Shown here piece by piece: positions 26,944 to 35,756 of a stretch of 64,000 nt of DNA (its first letter is position 1; each line of letters begins with the position of its first letter). The DNA comes from Palsa-744 sp036498265. GTDB lineage: Bacteria > Actinomycetota > Thermoleophilia > Solirubrobacterales > Solirubrobacteraceae. Below the pieces are notes generated by a model. That model was given only the letters and a program-made list of their open reading frames with translations, did not search any database and was not told the origin of the DNA. The position numbers and the translations under genes are program-made. The stretch covers positions 38,470-102,469 of the forward strand of contig DASYFT010000016.1 in assembly GCA_036498265.1 (NCBI GenBank). The letters run 5' to 3'.

Positions 26944-27705
26944 CTACCAGCCGATGTGGCTGAACATCATTTCTGCGCCCTGCTGCAGGAACAGGCCACC
27001 TTCGTAGTTCTTGTACTCGTGATGTGCGGTGTCGCCCGCGTTGAAGCCCTGGCAGATGGCGTCTTTCAGACGGCACCAATCGCCGAGGCGGTTGTTGATT
27101 TTCGAGCTGTAGTTGCCGCGCTCGGTGAGGATGCCCCAGTGGTTGGGGTCGTAGTTGCCGCGCGCCGTGGCGTGGTCGTCCTTGCTGAAGCGCGGGTCGC
27201 CGTACAGCGCCACTCCGTACACGTGCCCTAGCGAGCTGTCGTTTTTGTTCGCGAGATTTTCGATCGAGTCGCCGACGACGTGGGCTCCCTGGGAGAAGCC
27301 TGCGACGAGGATCTTCATGCCCGAGCAGGCCGAGGCGTCGCCTTTAATGCGGTTTTCGAGGTGTTCGTCGCCTTCCCAGACGCTGAAGTAGTAGTCCCAG
27401 GCATTCCACCATTCGGCGACGTTGACCGCCTGGTATTCCAACCCGTAGGACTGGAGCGTCTGGCTCGACGGCTTACGCGCTCTGACGCGTTCGAACATGT
27501 TCCCGATCTGGGTGCCCATCCCGTAGTTGCCTGAGTAGCTTTCGCCGGAGCCGCGGACGCCGATGAACTCGACGTTCGAGCAGGCGAAGCCGCTGGCAGG
27601 CGCGAGCGCTCCGAACGCCAGCCACGCCAGCAGCGCCAGCGCCCCGGCGCAGATGACCCCGCGCACCCGTCGCGCCGTCGCGGGCGCGACCTCGTGCATG
27701 TGCAT
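26944..27705 (-). CDS. Secreted cutinase-family hydrolase
   Basis: A 253-residue protein with a signal peptide ending near ASGFA (residues 36-41). The mature part opens with a Cys and FIGVRGSGES, which corresponds to the cutinase FARGTxE loop. GFSQG holds the nucleophile (S138), and CRLKDAICQG...HHEY gives the conserved Asp (D215), disulfide Cys residues and catalytic His (228/229). These enzymes hydrolyse cutin, triglycerides or phospholipids outside the cell. aggggaggg lies 9 bases before the ATG. GAA codons are frequent. With the Mce importer it suggests scavenging of extracellular lipids. Confidence 0.85.
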   Translation of the reverse strand: MHMHEVAPATARRVRGVICAGALALLAWLAFGALAPASGFACSNVEFIGVRGSGESYSGNYGMGTQIGNMFERVRARKPSSQTLQSYGLEYQAVNVAEWWNAWDYYFSVWEGDEHLENRIKGDASACSGMKILVAGFSQGAHVVGDSIENLANKNDSSLGHVYGVALYGDPRFSKDDHATARGNYDPNHWGILTERGNYSSKINNRLGDWCRLKDAICQGFNAGDTAHHEYKNYEGGLFLQQGAEMMFSHIGW

Positions 27706-27852
27706 CGTTCACCCCTCCCTCTGCCCCGGCGCACTTGCGCCGGGCGATTTACCCGCCCGGCCCTGTGGCGGCTTGTCGACGACACTATTTGCTCCATCAC
27801 GACGAAGTCTTGTACTGTCGAGGGCACTTCTGGCGCCGAGACGGAGGCGATC

Positions 27853-29061
27853 TTGTCGCGATCGGACAAAGCTGAGCGTGAGGGCGCCGGGCCCCCTCCG
27901 GCGGAGCTGCGGGCCGCCCTGCTTCCCGTGGTGCCGACGATCGTCGACGCCGCTGTCGCCGCGATCCGGACCGACGGCGCCGGCGCCGGCAACCCCCCTG
28001 GTGCGCTCGAGCGGAACCTCAGGCTGGGGCTGACCGACGCCGTCGACCGTTGGTTCCAGACGGCGCCCTCGCCCGGCACGGACCTTCATTTCGGGCTGGG
28101 GCGCGCGCAGGCTCGCGCCGGGCGCAGCCTCGACGAGCTGATGAGCTTCTATCGCATCGCCGGCCAGACGATGTGGCGCCGCCTGACCGAGATCGGTGCA
28201 GCCGGCGGGATCGAGCCGCGAGACCTTTACCGGCTGGCCGAGACCGGATTCGGATGCGTCGATGAGCTGTCCTCCCAGGCTGCCGCGGGATTCGCGGAGG
28301 AGCAGTCACACCGGTCGGGTGCCTCCCACTCGCGACGGAGCGAGCTGGTGCGCCTATTGCTGGAGGATCCCCAGCCGGCACGCGATGTCCTGGAGGCATC
28401 GGCGCGGGCGGTTAGCGTCGAGCTCACACCGACGCTGGCCTGCTTCGTCGGACCGGCGGAGCGGTACGAGGCGTTTGCCCGCTCCGCCCGCGACCACGTC
28501 GTTCTGGGACCGCGCGAGGGGGCCTTCGTAGGTGCGATGTTCGACCCCGACGGCCCGGGCCGCCGCCGCCGGCTGGCCGCCGCCGCGGAGCGAGCGGGCG
28601 TGGGGCTCGCGCTCGGCCCGTCGGTCGCGGTGGTCGAGGCCCGCCGAAGCCTCCGGCGTGCCACGGCTCTGCTAGGCATGGTGCAGGCCGGACTGCTCGA
28701 GCGGGCCCCGTTGACACAGGCGGACGACCACGAGGTCGCGCTGCTGCTCAGCGCCGAGCCGGAACTGGCGCGGCAGCTCGCCGCAAGGCGGCTGGCGCCG
28801 CTGGCCGCGGTCAAGGGCGAGCACACGCGCGCGAACCTCGCGCTGACGTTGTCGGCGTGGCTGCGGACGCCCGGACAGAGAAAGACCATCGCCCACCACC
28901 TCGGCGTCCACCCGCAGACCGTTCGCTACCGCATGGTGAGGCTCAGGGAGCTGTTCGGAACGGCGCTCGACGACCCCGACGAGCGGTTCGAGCTCGAGCT
29001 GGCGCTGCGGGTGCGACCGTACGCCCGGCTCTCCCAACAGCCCGCGGCCGTGAGCCGCTGA
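27853..29061 (+). CDS. PucR-type transcriptional regulator
   Basis: A 402-residue regulator. I chose the TTG at 27853 because ggagg at 27843-27847 precedes it with good spacing; an in-frame upstream extension to 27694 would overlap the divergent gene's start. The C-terminus has the PucR-family helix-turn-helix: TLSAWLRTPGQRKTIAHHLG and VHPQTVRYRMVRLRELFG. The N-terminal half is helical (RsbRD-like region DLHFGLGRAQARAGRSLDEL) followed by a GGDEF-like degenerate middle. It likely senses a metabolite. The hydrolase gene 12 bases downstream is the obvious co-transcribed partner, and the divergent cutinase-like gene may be a target. Confidence 0.82.
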   Translation: MSRSDKAEREGAGPPPAELRAALLPVVPTIVDAAVAAIRTDGAGAGNPPGALERNLRLGLTDAVDRWFQTAPSPGTDLHFGLGRAQARAGRSLDELMSFYRIAGQTMWRRLTEIGAAGGIEPRDLYRLAETGFGCVDELSSQAAAGFAEEQSHRSGASHSRRSELVRLLLEDPQPARDVLEASARAVSVELTPTLACFVGPAERYEAFARSARDHVVLGPREGAFVGAMFDPDGPGRRRRLAAAAERAGVGLALGPSVAVVEARRSLRRATALLGMVQAGLLERAPLTQADDHEVALLLSAEPELARQLAARRLAPLAAVKGEHTRANLALTLSAWLRTPGQRKTIAHHLGVHPQTVRYRMVRLRELFGTALDDPDERFELELALRVRPYARLSQQPAAVSR

Positions 29062-29073
29062 GCTCCCGGAGTC

Positions 29074-29850
29074 ATGCTTCCCGCATCGCAGCTGGAGGTC
29101 GTTCGGGCGGGCTCGGGCCCGCCCGTGGTGCTCGTCCACGGCAGCGTGGTCGGAGCGAGGCGCACGTGGCGCCACCAGCTGGAGCTCGCCGGGCGGTGGA
29201 GCCTGGTCATGCCCAACCGACCCGGTTTCGGTGCCAGCCCGCCGCTGGCGCGCGGAGACTTCGAGGCGGAGGCTCCGCTGGTCGCCGAGCTGCTGGGCCA
29301 GGGCGCGCACCTCGTCGGCCACTCATACGGCGCCGTCATCGCGCTGCATGCCGCCGCGCTGCGTCCGGGCTCCGTCCGCTCGCTGAGCGTCTCCGAGCCG
29401 GGCTGCCTGCGGGTGGCAGCCGGCGATTCGCTCGTCGACGCCCAGATCGAGAGGGGCGACCTCCTCTACGGGCAGGCGCGGCGGCTCGAGCCGTTGGACT
29501 TCCTGCGCGCCTTCCGCGGCGGCGTCGGCTCGACGAACGAGACGCCCGGCCAGCTCCAGGGGGAGCTGCTCGACGGCGCGAGGCTGCTGATGCGCGAGCG
29601 CCCGCCCTGGGAGTCCGATCCGCCGCTGGACTCGCTGAGGCGGGCGGGCTTCCCGACGCTTGTGATATCGGGCGGCCACTCGCAGGTCTTCGAGACGGTG
29701 TGCGATGCGCTCGCGGCCTCGCTGGCGGCGCGCCGCGCCGTCGTCCGCGGTCGCGGCCACACGATCCCCGCGACCGGCGAGCCGTACAACGAGCTCCTCG
29801 ACGAGTTCCTGGGAGCCGCCGAGGGAGTCGCCGGAGAGCCCGTGGCGTGA
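29074..29850 (+). CDS. Alpha/beta hydrolase
   Basis: A 258-residue cytoplasmic hydrolase. VLVHGSVVG forms the oxyanion segment, GHSYG holds the nucleophile S84, and GRGHTIP contains the catalytic His. The acid is probably in ISGGHSQVF or a nearby Asp. It follows the PucR-like regulator by 12 bases, so it is likely its co-transcribed partner. Substrate not determinable. Confidence 0.82.
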   Translation: MLPASQLEVVRAGSGPPVVLVHGSVVGARRTWRHQLELAGRWSLVMPNRPGFGASPPLARGDFEAEAPLVAELLGQGAHLVGHSYGAVIALHAAALRPGSVRSLSVSEPGCLRVAAGDSLVDAQIERGDLLYGQARRLEPLDFLRAFRGGVGSTNETPGQLQGELLDGARLLMRERPPWESDPPLDSLRRAGFPTLVISGGHSQVFETVCDALAASLAARRAVVRGRGHTIPATGEPYNELLDEFLGAAEGVAGEPVA

Positions 29851-29869
29851 GGCGGCGCGCCAGGGCGGC

Positions 29870-30358
29870 TCAGAGCTGCAGCTCCATCAGCACGAGGTCG
29901 AGCCAGCGCTCGAACTTGCGGGCCACCTCGGGCAGCCGGCCGACCTCACGGAAGCCGAGCTGCTCGTGCATCCGCAGCGACGCGTGGTTCTCGGCGTCGA
30001 TCGCGGCGATGACGGCGTGCTTTCCGGCCCGCCGGGCCCGCTCGACCAGCTCCACGAGCAGACGCAGGCCTATGCCCTGCCGGCGCCGCGCGGCGAGAAC
30101 GTAGACGGAGTGCTCGACGGTCAGGCGGTAGCCGGCCGACGCGCGGAAGTCGCCGTAGCTGCCGAACCCGACCACCGCCCCGTCCGCTCGCGCGACGATC
30201 ACAGGGTTCCCGGAGGCCCGGCGTGACTCCATCCACCGGCGCTGAAGCTCGAGCGTGACCGGTTGATCGCTGAACACCGCGGTCGAGCGCGCGATCGCGT
30301 CGTTGTAGATCTCCACGATCCGTGGGAGATCAGCCTCGTTGGCGTCCTCGATGGTCAT
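29870..30358 (-). CDS. GNAT acetyltransferase (phosphinothricin acetyltransferase-like)
   Basis: A 162-residue protein starting MTIEDANEADLPRIVEIYND, the usual opening of the PAT/MnaT group. Acetyl-CoA binding is marked by YVLAARRRQGIGLRLL; ENHASLRMHEQLGFREVG completes the GNAT core. Family members acetylate small amines such as phosphinothricin or methionine derivatives. A start 24 bases further upstream (ATG 30382) is possible. It converges on the hydrolase gene with 19 bases between. Confidence 0.87.
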   Translation of the reverse strand: MTIEDANEADLPRIVEIYNDAIARSTAVFSDQPVTLELQRRWMESRRASGNPVIVARADGAVVGFGSYGDFRASAGYRLTVEHSVYVLAARRRQGIGLRLLVELVERARRAGKHAVIAAIDAENHASLRMHEQLGFREVGRLPEVARKFERWLDLVLMELQL

Positions 30359-30481
30359 GGCCGCGGCGGAATCCTCGCGCATGCCCGGGGGCGATGTGTG
30401 CAGAGCGCGCATCGCCGGCCGACGCCCGCCCATTCCTCGGCTCAGACGGAGCGAGTCGGTGATGGGCGCTAGAACGGGGTC

Positions 30482-31267
30482 ATGTCGTCGCCCGAGATGG
30501 TCGTCGCCGCCCTCAACACGACCCCGATCAAGGGCCTTCGCATCGCCGCTCGCAGGCAGGCGACGCTCGAGCGCGGAGGCCTGCGGGGCGACCGCCGTTT
30601 CTTCCTGATCGACGAGCGCGGGCGAATGGTCAACGGAAAGCACGTGGGCGATCTCAACAGGGTGATCGCAGATCTCGACGAGCCGGAGGAGGTGCTGTCG
30701 CTGACGTTCCCCGACGGCCGGCTCCTCAGCGCGCCGGTCGAGCTGGGTGCCGAGCTGCAGGCGAGCTTCTTCTCGTCCACCAGACTGGCCCGCCTGGTGG
30801 AGGGACCGCTGTCGGCGGCGCTCTCCGAGCACGCCGGCCAGGCGCTGCGGCTGGTTGCGCCGGCCGACGGCTCGTCGGCCATCGACCGCGGCGCGAGAGG
30901 AGCGGTGTCGATCATCTCGAGTGCCTCGCTCGGCGCGCTGGCGCGCGCCGCAGGAGAGCCCTGGATCGACGCTCGCCGGTTTCGCATGTCGATCGAGGTG
31001 AGCGGGACGGAGGCTCACGCAGAGGATGGCTGGATCGGACGTGATCTGGTCATCGGAGCTGCCCGCGTGCACCTGCTCGGCCATGTCGGCCGCTGCATCA
31101 TCACGAGCCGCCACCCGGAGAGCGGCCTCGTGGACCTGCCGACCCTCGACATCCTCCGCGACTACCGCGCCGGCGCCGAGACGACGGAACCGCTCGCGTT
31201 CGGCGTCCACGGCGCGGTCGTGGGCGAGGGAAGCGTCAGCGTCGGTGACCGCGTCCGCCTGGCCTGA
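30482..31267 (+). CDS. MOSC domain protein
   Basis: A 261-residue protein with an N-terminal MOSC beta-barrel-type domain (VVAALNTTPIKGLRIAARRQ, then GGLRGDRRFFLIDERGRMVN) and a MOSC core with the conserved Cys in GRCIITSRHPESG. MOSC proteins bind molybdenum cofactor or transfer sulfur to it. No molybdenum genes are near. A free-standing YcbX-like reductase component is one possibility, but the ferredoxin domain is missing. Confidence 0.87.
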   Translation: MSSPEMVVAALNTTPIKGLRIAARRQATLERGGLRGDRRFFLIDERGRMVNGKHVGDLNRVIADLDEPEEVLSLTFPDGRLLSAPVELGAELQASFFSSTRLARLVEGPLSAALSEHAGQALRLVAPADGSSAIDRGARGAVSIISSASLGALARAAGEPWIDARRFRMSIEVSGTEAHAEDGWIGRDLVIGAARVHLLGHVGRCIITSRHPESGLVDLPTLDILRDYRAGAETTEPLAFGVHGAVVGEGSVSVGDRVRLA

Positions 31268-31334
31268 CGCGGTCCACCGTCCCGCGCGCGTCGGCGGCTG
31301 ACGATTCCCCCCGCAGGTCTGCATACTGCGGTGA

Positions 31335-31673
31335 ATGGACCCGGGACACGCACGCGAGCTGCTGGCCAGAGAACGCGCCCGGGTGGAACGCGCGCTGGCC
31401 GACGCGCGGCTCGAAGACGACGAGGACACGGACCCGTTCGAGGCCTCCGACGCCGGGACCGACATGGTCGACAGCGAGATCGAGGAGAGCCTGACGGAGC
31501 CGCTGCACGACGAGCTGGAGGCGATCGAGCGAGCCGAGAGGCGACTTGCCGAAGGCAGATACGGGCTGTCGGTGGAGAGCGGCCAGCCGATTCCCGATGC
31601 TCGTCTCGAGGCGATTCCCTGGGCCGAGCGCACGGCGGAGGAGCAGGCCGGCTACGAGCCGCTGGGCGGCTAG
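31335..31673 (+). CDS. DksA/TraR-family protein lacking zinc-finger cysteines
   Basis: A 112-residue protein. The first 75 residues form a charged coiled coil (ARELLARERARVERALADAR). The region that normally carries the C4 zinc finger is recognisable by alignment but has no Cys: YGLSVESGQPIPDARLEAIP replaces the YGxCxxCG...I...RL pattern, and the second Cys pair is replaced by ERTAEEQ. DksA-type proteins bind the RNA polymerase secondary channel. Cys-less forms exist in other bacteria, so function may be retained. It shares the four bases CTAG at its stop with the convergent GGDEF-EAL gene. Confidence 0.75.
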   Translation: MDPGHARELLARERARVERALADARLEDDEDTDPFEASDAGTDMVDSEIEESLTEPLHDELEAIERAERRLAEGRYGLSVESGQPIPDARLEAIPWAERTAEEQAGYEPLGG

Positions 31674-33574
31674 CTTCGCAGGGAGCGGCTCGAACGCCGC
31701 GCTGTCCGGCGGACCCGCGGGCCGGCGTTCTGCAGCCAGTTGCGGAAGAAGCTCTCCGCCTCGGTGACGCCGAGCGGGCGGGCGAAGAGGAAGCCCTGGC
31801 CGCTGTCGCAGTCCTCCTCTTTGAGCAGCGACAGCTCCTCCTGCTGCTCGATCCCCTCGGCGAACGTCTCGATCGAGAGTGCCTTGCCGAGCTGGACGAG
31901 CGTGTGGATGAGCGTCTCCCCCTCCTTGTTGCGCCTCAGGCCGGAGATGAAGGACCGGTCGATCTTGAGCGCATCGACGGGGAACTGCTGAAGATGGGCC
32001 AGCGAAGAGTAGCCGGTGCCGAAGTCGTCGATCGCGATGCGCACGCCGAGTCGCTTGATCGCTTCCAGCCGCAGCGCGGTCTCCATCACGTTGCGCATGA
32101 TCGTCGTCTCGGTGATCTCGATCGTGAGCGCCTCCGGCTCCAGGCCGCTGTCGGCGAGGGCACCTTCGATGTCGGCGACGAGCGCATCCGTGTCGAGCTG
32201 ACGGGCCGAGACGTTAACGGCCATGTCGATCGGATAGCCGCTCCGGCGCCAGGCGGCGCCCTGACGGCAGGCGACCTGCAGCACCCACCTGCCGACGTCG
32301 TGGATCAGCCCAGAGTCCTCCAGGAGCGGGACGAACGAGTCCGGCTGGAGCAGGCCACGCACGGGATGCTGCCAACGGATCAGCGCCTCCACCCCGGTCG
32401 GCGTCATGTCGCTCAGCGCGAACGTGGGCTGGTAGGCGAGCACGAACTCGCCGCGCTCCAGAGCTCCGTGGAGGTCGACTTCGAGGTCGATCCTTTCCTG
32501 GATCGAGTGGTGCATCCCACTCTCGAACACCGCGTAGCGGTTCTTGCCGTCCCACTTGGCGCGATACATCGCGATGTCCGCATCCCGCAAGAGCTCCTCC
32601 GCCGAGGTGCGCTCACCCACGGCAACCCCGACACTCGCCGTGACGGTGACGCGCTTCTCGCCGTCCTCGCCGAGCTTGAAGGGGTGCTTGAGCGCCTCGA
32701 GCAGACGTTCCGCGACGAGCTCCGGACCGGTTGCGATCGAAAGCTCCTCGGCGACGACGACGAACTCGTCCCCGCCGAGGCGACCGAGCCCGTCCGCCTG
32801 GCGCACGACGCCCTCGAGCCGGGCCGCGACCGCGCGCAGGAGTTCGTCGCCGACGCCATGCCCGAGTGTGTCGTTGATGCTCTTGAAGTTGTCCAGATCG
32901 ACGAACAGGGCCGCCACCGGCGTCTGGTGGCGCTCCGAGCGCGCGAGCATCTGCTCGACGCGGTCCAGGATCAGCGTCCGGTTGGGAAGACCCGTGAGCG
33001 GATCGTGCGTCGCCAGGAAGGCGAGCTCGTCCTCGCGGCGTGTGAGCTCCTCGTCGGTGCGCCGGCGCTCGGCCTCGAAGGACTGGCACATGCGCAGCAG
33101 GCTGAACTCGAGGCTGAGCTGGAGCATGCTCAGGGCCTGCGCGAGGGCCTCGGGTGAGGACTCCAGCTGCGCTGCGCACTGGTGCAGTGCATCGGCCATG
33201 ACGTTGCGCCACCACAGGCAGCGCCTGGTGACCTCGTTGAGCGAGGCCGCACGATGCGCAGCGAGCTCGCCGAAGATCTTCGAGGTTTTGACGGCCGCGT
33301 CGTTGGTCACCTCGAGCCCGTCGCCGGAGATCCAGCGGGCGACGGCGACGGTGGAGGCGGTGCAGATCTGCTCGAAGCTGTCCTGGACGAGCGCATCTAC
33401 GACCTCACCCGAGTCGACCGTCTCTGCGATCGTGCGCGAGAGCACCTCCGCGGCGCGGGCCTGCAACGCCTCTCCGAGGCGGCAGACCTCCGGGGCCGGG
33501 CTGGATGGGAGCGGCAGCGGCGGCGCCGGGGCTCGGACCTCAGCCCCCCCGGAGCTCGAGCGTTCACCCGTCAT
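31670..33574 (-). CDS. GGDEF-EAL c-di-GMP enzyme
   Basis: A 634-residue cytoplasmic protein with no transmembrane segment. Residues 1-180 are a helical sensory region ending in a coiled coil. The GGDEF domain has an intact GGDEF (267-271) and an RxxD inhibitory site (R258-D261) five residues upstream. The EAL domain has EAL (396-398), the EITET Glu, DDFGTGYSSL, KIDRSFI and EGIEQQEE, so both cyclase and phosphodiesterase activities look possible. Such proteins set c-di-GMP levels. The sensory input is unknown. It converges on the DksA-like gene with a 4-base overlap. Confidence 0.93.
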   Translation of the reverse strand: MTGERSSSGGAEVRAPAPPLPLPSSPAPEVCRLGEALQARAAEVLSRTIAETVDSGEVVDALVQDSFEQICTASTVAVARWISGDGLEVTNDAAVKTSKIFGELAAHRAASLNEVTRRCLWWRNVMADALHQCAAQLESSPEALAQALSMLQLSLEFSLLRMCQSFEAERRRTDEELTRREDELAFLATHDPLTGLPNRTLILDRVEQMLARSERHQTPVAALFVDLDNFKSINDTLGHGVGDELLRAVAARLEGVVRQADGLGRLGGDEFVVVAEELSIATGPELVAERLLEALKHPFKLGEDGEKRVTVTASVGVAVGERTSAEELLRDADIAMYRAKWDGKNRYAVFESGMHHSIQERIDLEVDLHGALERGEFVLAYQPTFALSDMTPTGVEALIRWQHPVRGLLQPDSFVPLLEDSGLIHDVGRWVLQVACRQGAAWRRSGYPIDMAVNVSARQLDTDALVADIEGALADSGLEPEALTIEITETTIMRNVMETALRLEAIKRLGVRIAIDDFGTGYSSLAHLQQFPVDALKIDRSFISGLRRNKEGETLIHTLVQLGKALSIETFAEGIEQQEELSLLKEEDCDSGQGFLFARPLGVTEAESFFRNWLQNAGPRVRRTARRSSRSLRS

Positions 33575-33674
33575 TCAGGACTAATCGGCGCCGCGAGGGG
33601 ATTACTGAAGCCTCCGAGGGCACGCGGCCTCGACGGGGCTGCCCCGGCGCGGCGGCGGCGGGTATTTTGTGGAG

Positions 33675-34697
33675 ATGGACCAGCGAACGCTCGCGCGCAC
33701 CGGCGTCCACGTGACGCCGTTGTGCCTCGGGGCGATGATGTTCGGAGCGTGGGGCGAGCCGGACCACGAGGAGTGCATCAGGATCATCCACCGGGCGCTG
33801 GACGCGGGTATCAACTTCATCGACACTGCAGACGTCTACTCGCGCGGCGAGTCGGAGGAGATCGTGGGCGAGGCGCTGGCGGGGGGGCGTCGCGAGCACG
33901 TGGTGCTGGCGACGAAGTTCCACGGCACGATGGGCGATGACCCCAACGAATCCGGCAACTCGCGCCGCTGGGTCATGCGCGAGGTGGAGGCGTCGCTGAA
34001 ACGTCTGAAGACGGACTGGATCGACCTCTACCAGGTGCATCGCTGGGATCCATGGACCGACCACGACGAGACCCTGGGCGCGCTGTCGGACCTCGTGGCC
34101 CAGGGCAAGGTGCGCTACGTCGGGTCCTCCACCTACCCCGCCGCGCAGATCGTCGAGGCGCAGTGGGTCTCGCGGGAGCGACGGCACCAGCGCTACGTCT
34201 GCGAGCAGCCCCCGTACTCGATCCTCGCGCGGGGCATCGAGGCGGACGTGCTCCCGACCTGTCTGGAGCACGACATGGGCACGATCGCGTGGAGCCCGCT
34301 GGCCGGGGGCTGGTTGTCGGGGCGCTGGCGCAAGGGCTCGGACGATCTGACCTCACGGCGCTCGGCGATGATCCCCCAGCGCTACGACCTCTCGATCCCG
34401 GCCAACCAGGCGAAGCTCGAGGCCGCCGACGCGCTCGCACGACTTGCGGACGAGTCGGGCATCTCGCTCATCCACATGGCGCTCGCCTTCGTCATCCGCC
34501 ATCCCGCGGTCACTGCGGCGATCATAGGCCCGCGGACGATGGATCAGCTGGAGTCCCAGCTCGGGGCCGTTGACGTCCAGCTCGACGCCGAGCTGCTGGA
34601 CCGGATCGATGAGATCGTCCCGCCGGGCACGACGATCAACCCGACGGACGCCGGCTGGAGCAACCCCGCGCTCGCCCCCGAGGCGCGCCGGCGGTAG
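33675..34697 (+). CDS. Aldo/keto reductase
   Basis: A 340-residue NADPH-dependent reductase of the Tas/YajO-like group. The catalytic tetrad is visible: D50 in FIDTADVYSRG, Y55, K81 in LATKFHG and H122 in YQVHRWD. The NADP site lies in IIGPRTMDQLESQL near the C-terminus. A GTG six bases upstream (33669) is an alternative start. It may reduce aldehydes or ketones. The C-terminus is nearly touching the convergent cupin gene. Confidence 0.9.
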   Translation: MDQRTLARTGVHVTPLCLGAMMFGAWGEPDHEECIRIIHRALDAGINFIDTADVYSRGESEEIVGEALAGGRREHVVLATKFHGTMGDDPNESGNSRRWVMREVEASLKRLKTDWIDLYQVHRWDPWTDHDETLGALSDLVAQGKVRYVGSSTYPAAQIVEAQWVSRERRHQRYVCEQPPYSILARGIEADVLPTCLEHDMGTIAWSPLAGGWLSGRWRKGSDDLTSRRSAMIPQRYDLSIPANQAKLEAADALARLADESGISLIHMALAFVIRHPAVTAAIIGPRTMDQLESQLGAVDVQLDAELLDRIDEIVPPGTTINPTDAGWSNPALAPEARRR

Positions 34698-34704
34698 CGG
34701 GGCG

Positions 34705-35112
34705 CTAGCTGTCGGGCGCCGCTGCGTACTCCTCGTCGCTGACGTGCTCGCCCCAGACGGCATCGACGCCGTCCTCGCCGGCCTCCTGAAGCGCGAGGTG
34801 GGTCATGAAGTGCACGGTGCCGGCTCCGTGCCAGTGATCCTCACCGGGATCGATGTGGACGGTGTCGCCGGGCCTTATCTCCTCGATGGGTCCGCCGCGG
34901 CGCTGCACGAGCCCCACTCCCTCGGTGACGTGGAGCACCTGCCCGTGGGGGTGCGTGTGCCAGGCGGTACGTGCGCTCGGGCTGAAGTGCACGCGGTAGG
35001 CCCTCAATCGGGAACCGGTGTCCCCCGGGGTGATCCCGTCGATGAACACCGAGCCCGTGAACCACTCCGGCGGCCCGCTAGTGGTCTGGGGTCTGCTGCG
35101 GATGATCTCCAT
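34705..35112 (-). CDS. Cupin domain protein
   Basis: A 135-residue single-domain cupin. Motif 1 is WHTHPHGQVLHVTEG with the metal-binding His/His/Glu pattern and motif 2 is DPGEDHWHGAG. Small cupins bind a metal and either isomerise or oxidise small carbonyl compounds, or sense them; this one resembles the quercetinase/YhhW-like carboxymuconolactone-associated types. No operon partner; it converges on the aldo/keto reductase gene. Confidence 0.85.
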   Translation of the reverse strand: MEIIRSRPQTTSGPPEWFTGSVFIDGITPGDTGSRLRAYRVHFSPSARTAWHTHPHGQVLHVTEGVGLVQRRGGPIEEIRPGDTVHIDPGEDHWHGAGTVHFMTHLALQEAGEDGVDAVWGEHVSDEEYAAAPDS

Positions 35113-35216
35113 CGAGTCGGCCTCCTTACGCTGGTGCCGGCACGTTATCCCAAGCGATCGAGGGTCGCGGTCGGGCGCGAGGCGGAGCGCGCCACGGCCG
35201 GATAGCGTAGGAGCCG

Positions 35217-35636
35217 ATGAGCGAGCTGACCCCGCCGGTGCAGGAGCTCCTCGACTCGCAGATCGTCGGCGTGCTCGCCACGGAGCCTCCGAGCGGTCAC
35301 GCCCGCCAATCGGTCGTCTACTACGCGCGCGAGGGTGACCGTCTCCTGATCTCGAGCGTCGCCGGACGCCGCAAGGTGACCGACGTGGAGCAGAGTGGTT
35401 GGGCCTCGCTGTGCGTCATGGGAGAGCAGCGGCCGTATCCCTCGGCCACGTTCTCAGGGCCCGCGCAGGTCCTCACGCAGGGGATCGGGCCTGCAACGGC
35501 GGCTGTCGCACAGCGTTTCATGGGCGCCGATGAGCCACCCGAGGAGCAGAGCGACGAGGCGCTGGCAAGCGTGGGGCGCGTGGTGATCGCGATCACGATC
35601 GAGCGAGTCGCCGCTGTGAGTCATCTCGCGGAGTGA
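35217..35636 (+). CDS. Pyridoxamine 5'-phosphate oxidase-family protein
   Basis: A 139-residue split-barrel protein (VGVLATEPPSGHARQSVVYY, then LLISSVAGRRKVTDVEQSG, then ASLCVMG). This fits the PPOX/F420-binding family common in actinobacteria, which bind FMN or F420 and act as reductases or heme-degrading-like proteins. The N-terminal tag SELTPPVQELLDS is typical. Cofactor choice cannot be read with certainty. Single gene. Confidence 0.83.
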   Translation: MSELTPPVQELLDSQIVGVLATEPPSGHARQSVVYYAREGDRLLISSVAGRRKVTDVEQSGWASLCVMGEQRPYPSATFSGPAQVLTQGIGPATAAVAQRFMGADEPPEEQSDEALASVGRVVIAITIERVAAVSHLAE

Positions 35637-35756
35637 TCGCCGGGCGGCGAGTGACCGGTGAGTTCTGTGGGCCCGCACAGTCCTAATCTGGTGGGCCCCG
35701 CTCGAGGACCGGCGACGGCCGCCCACTCAAACCGCACCACCCGAAAGGAGAAAGCG

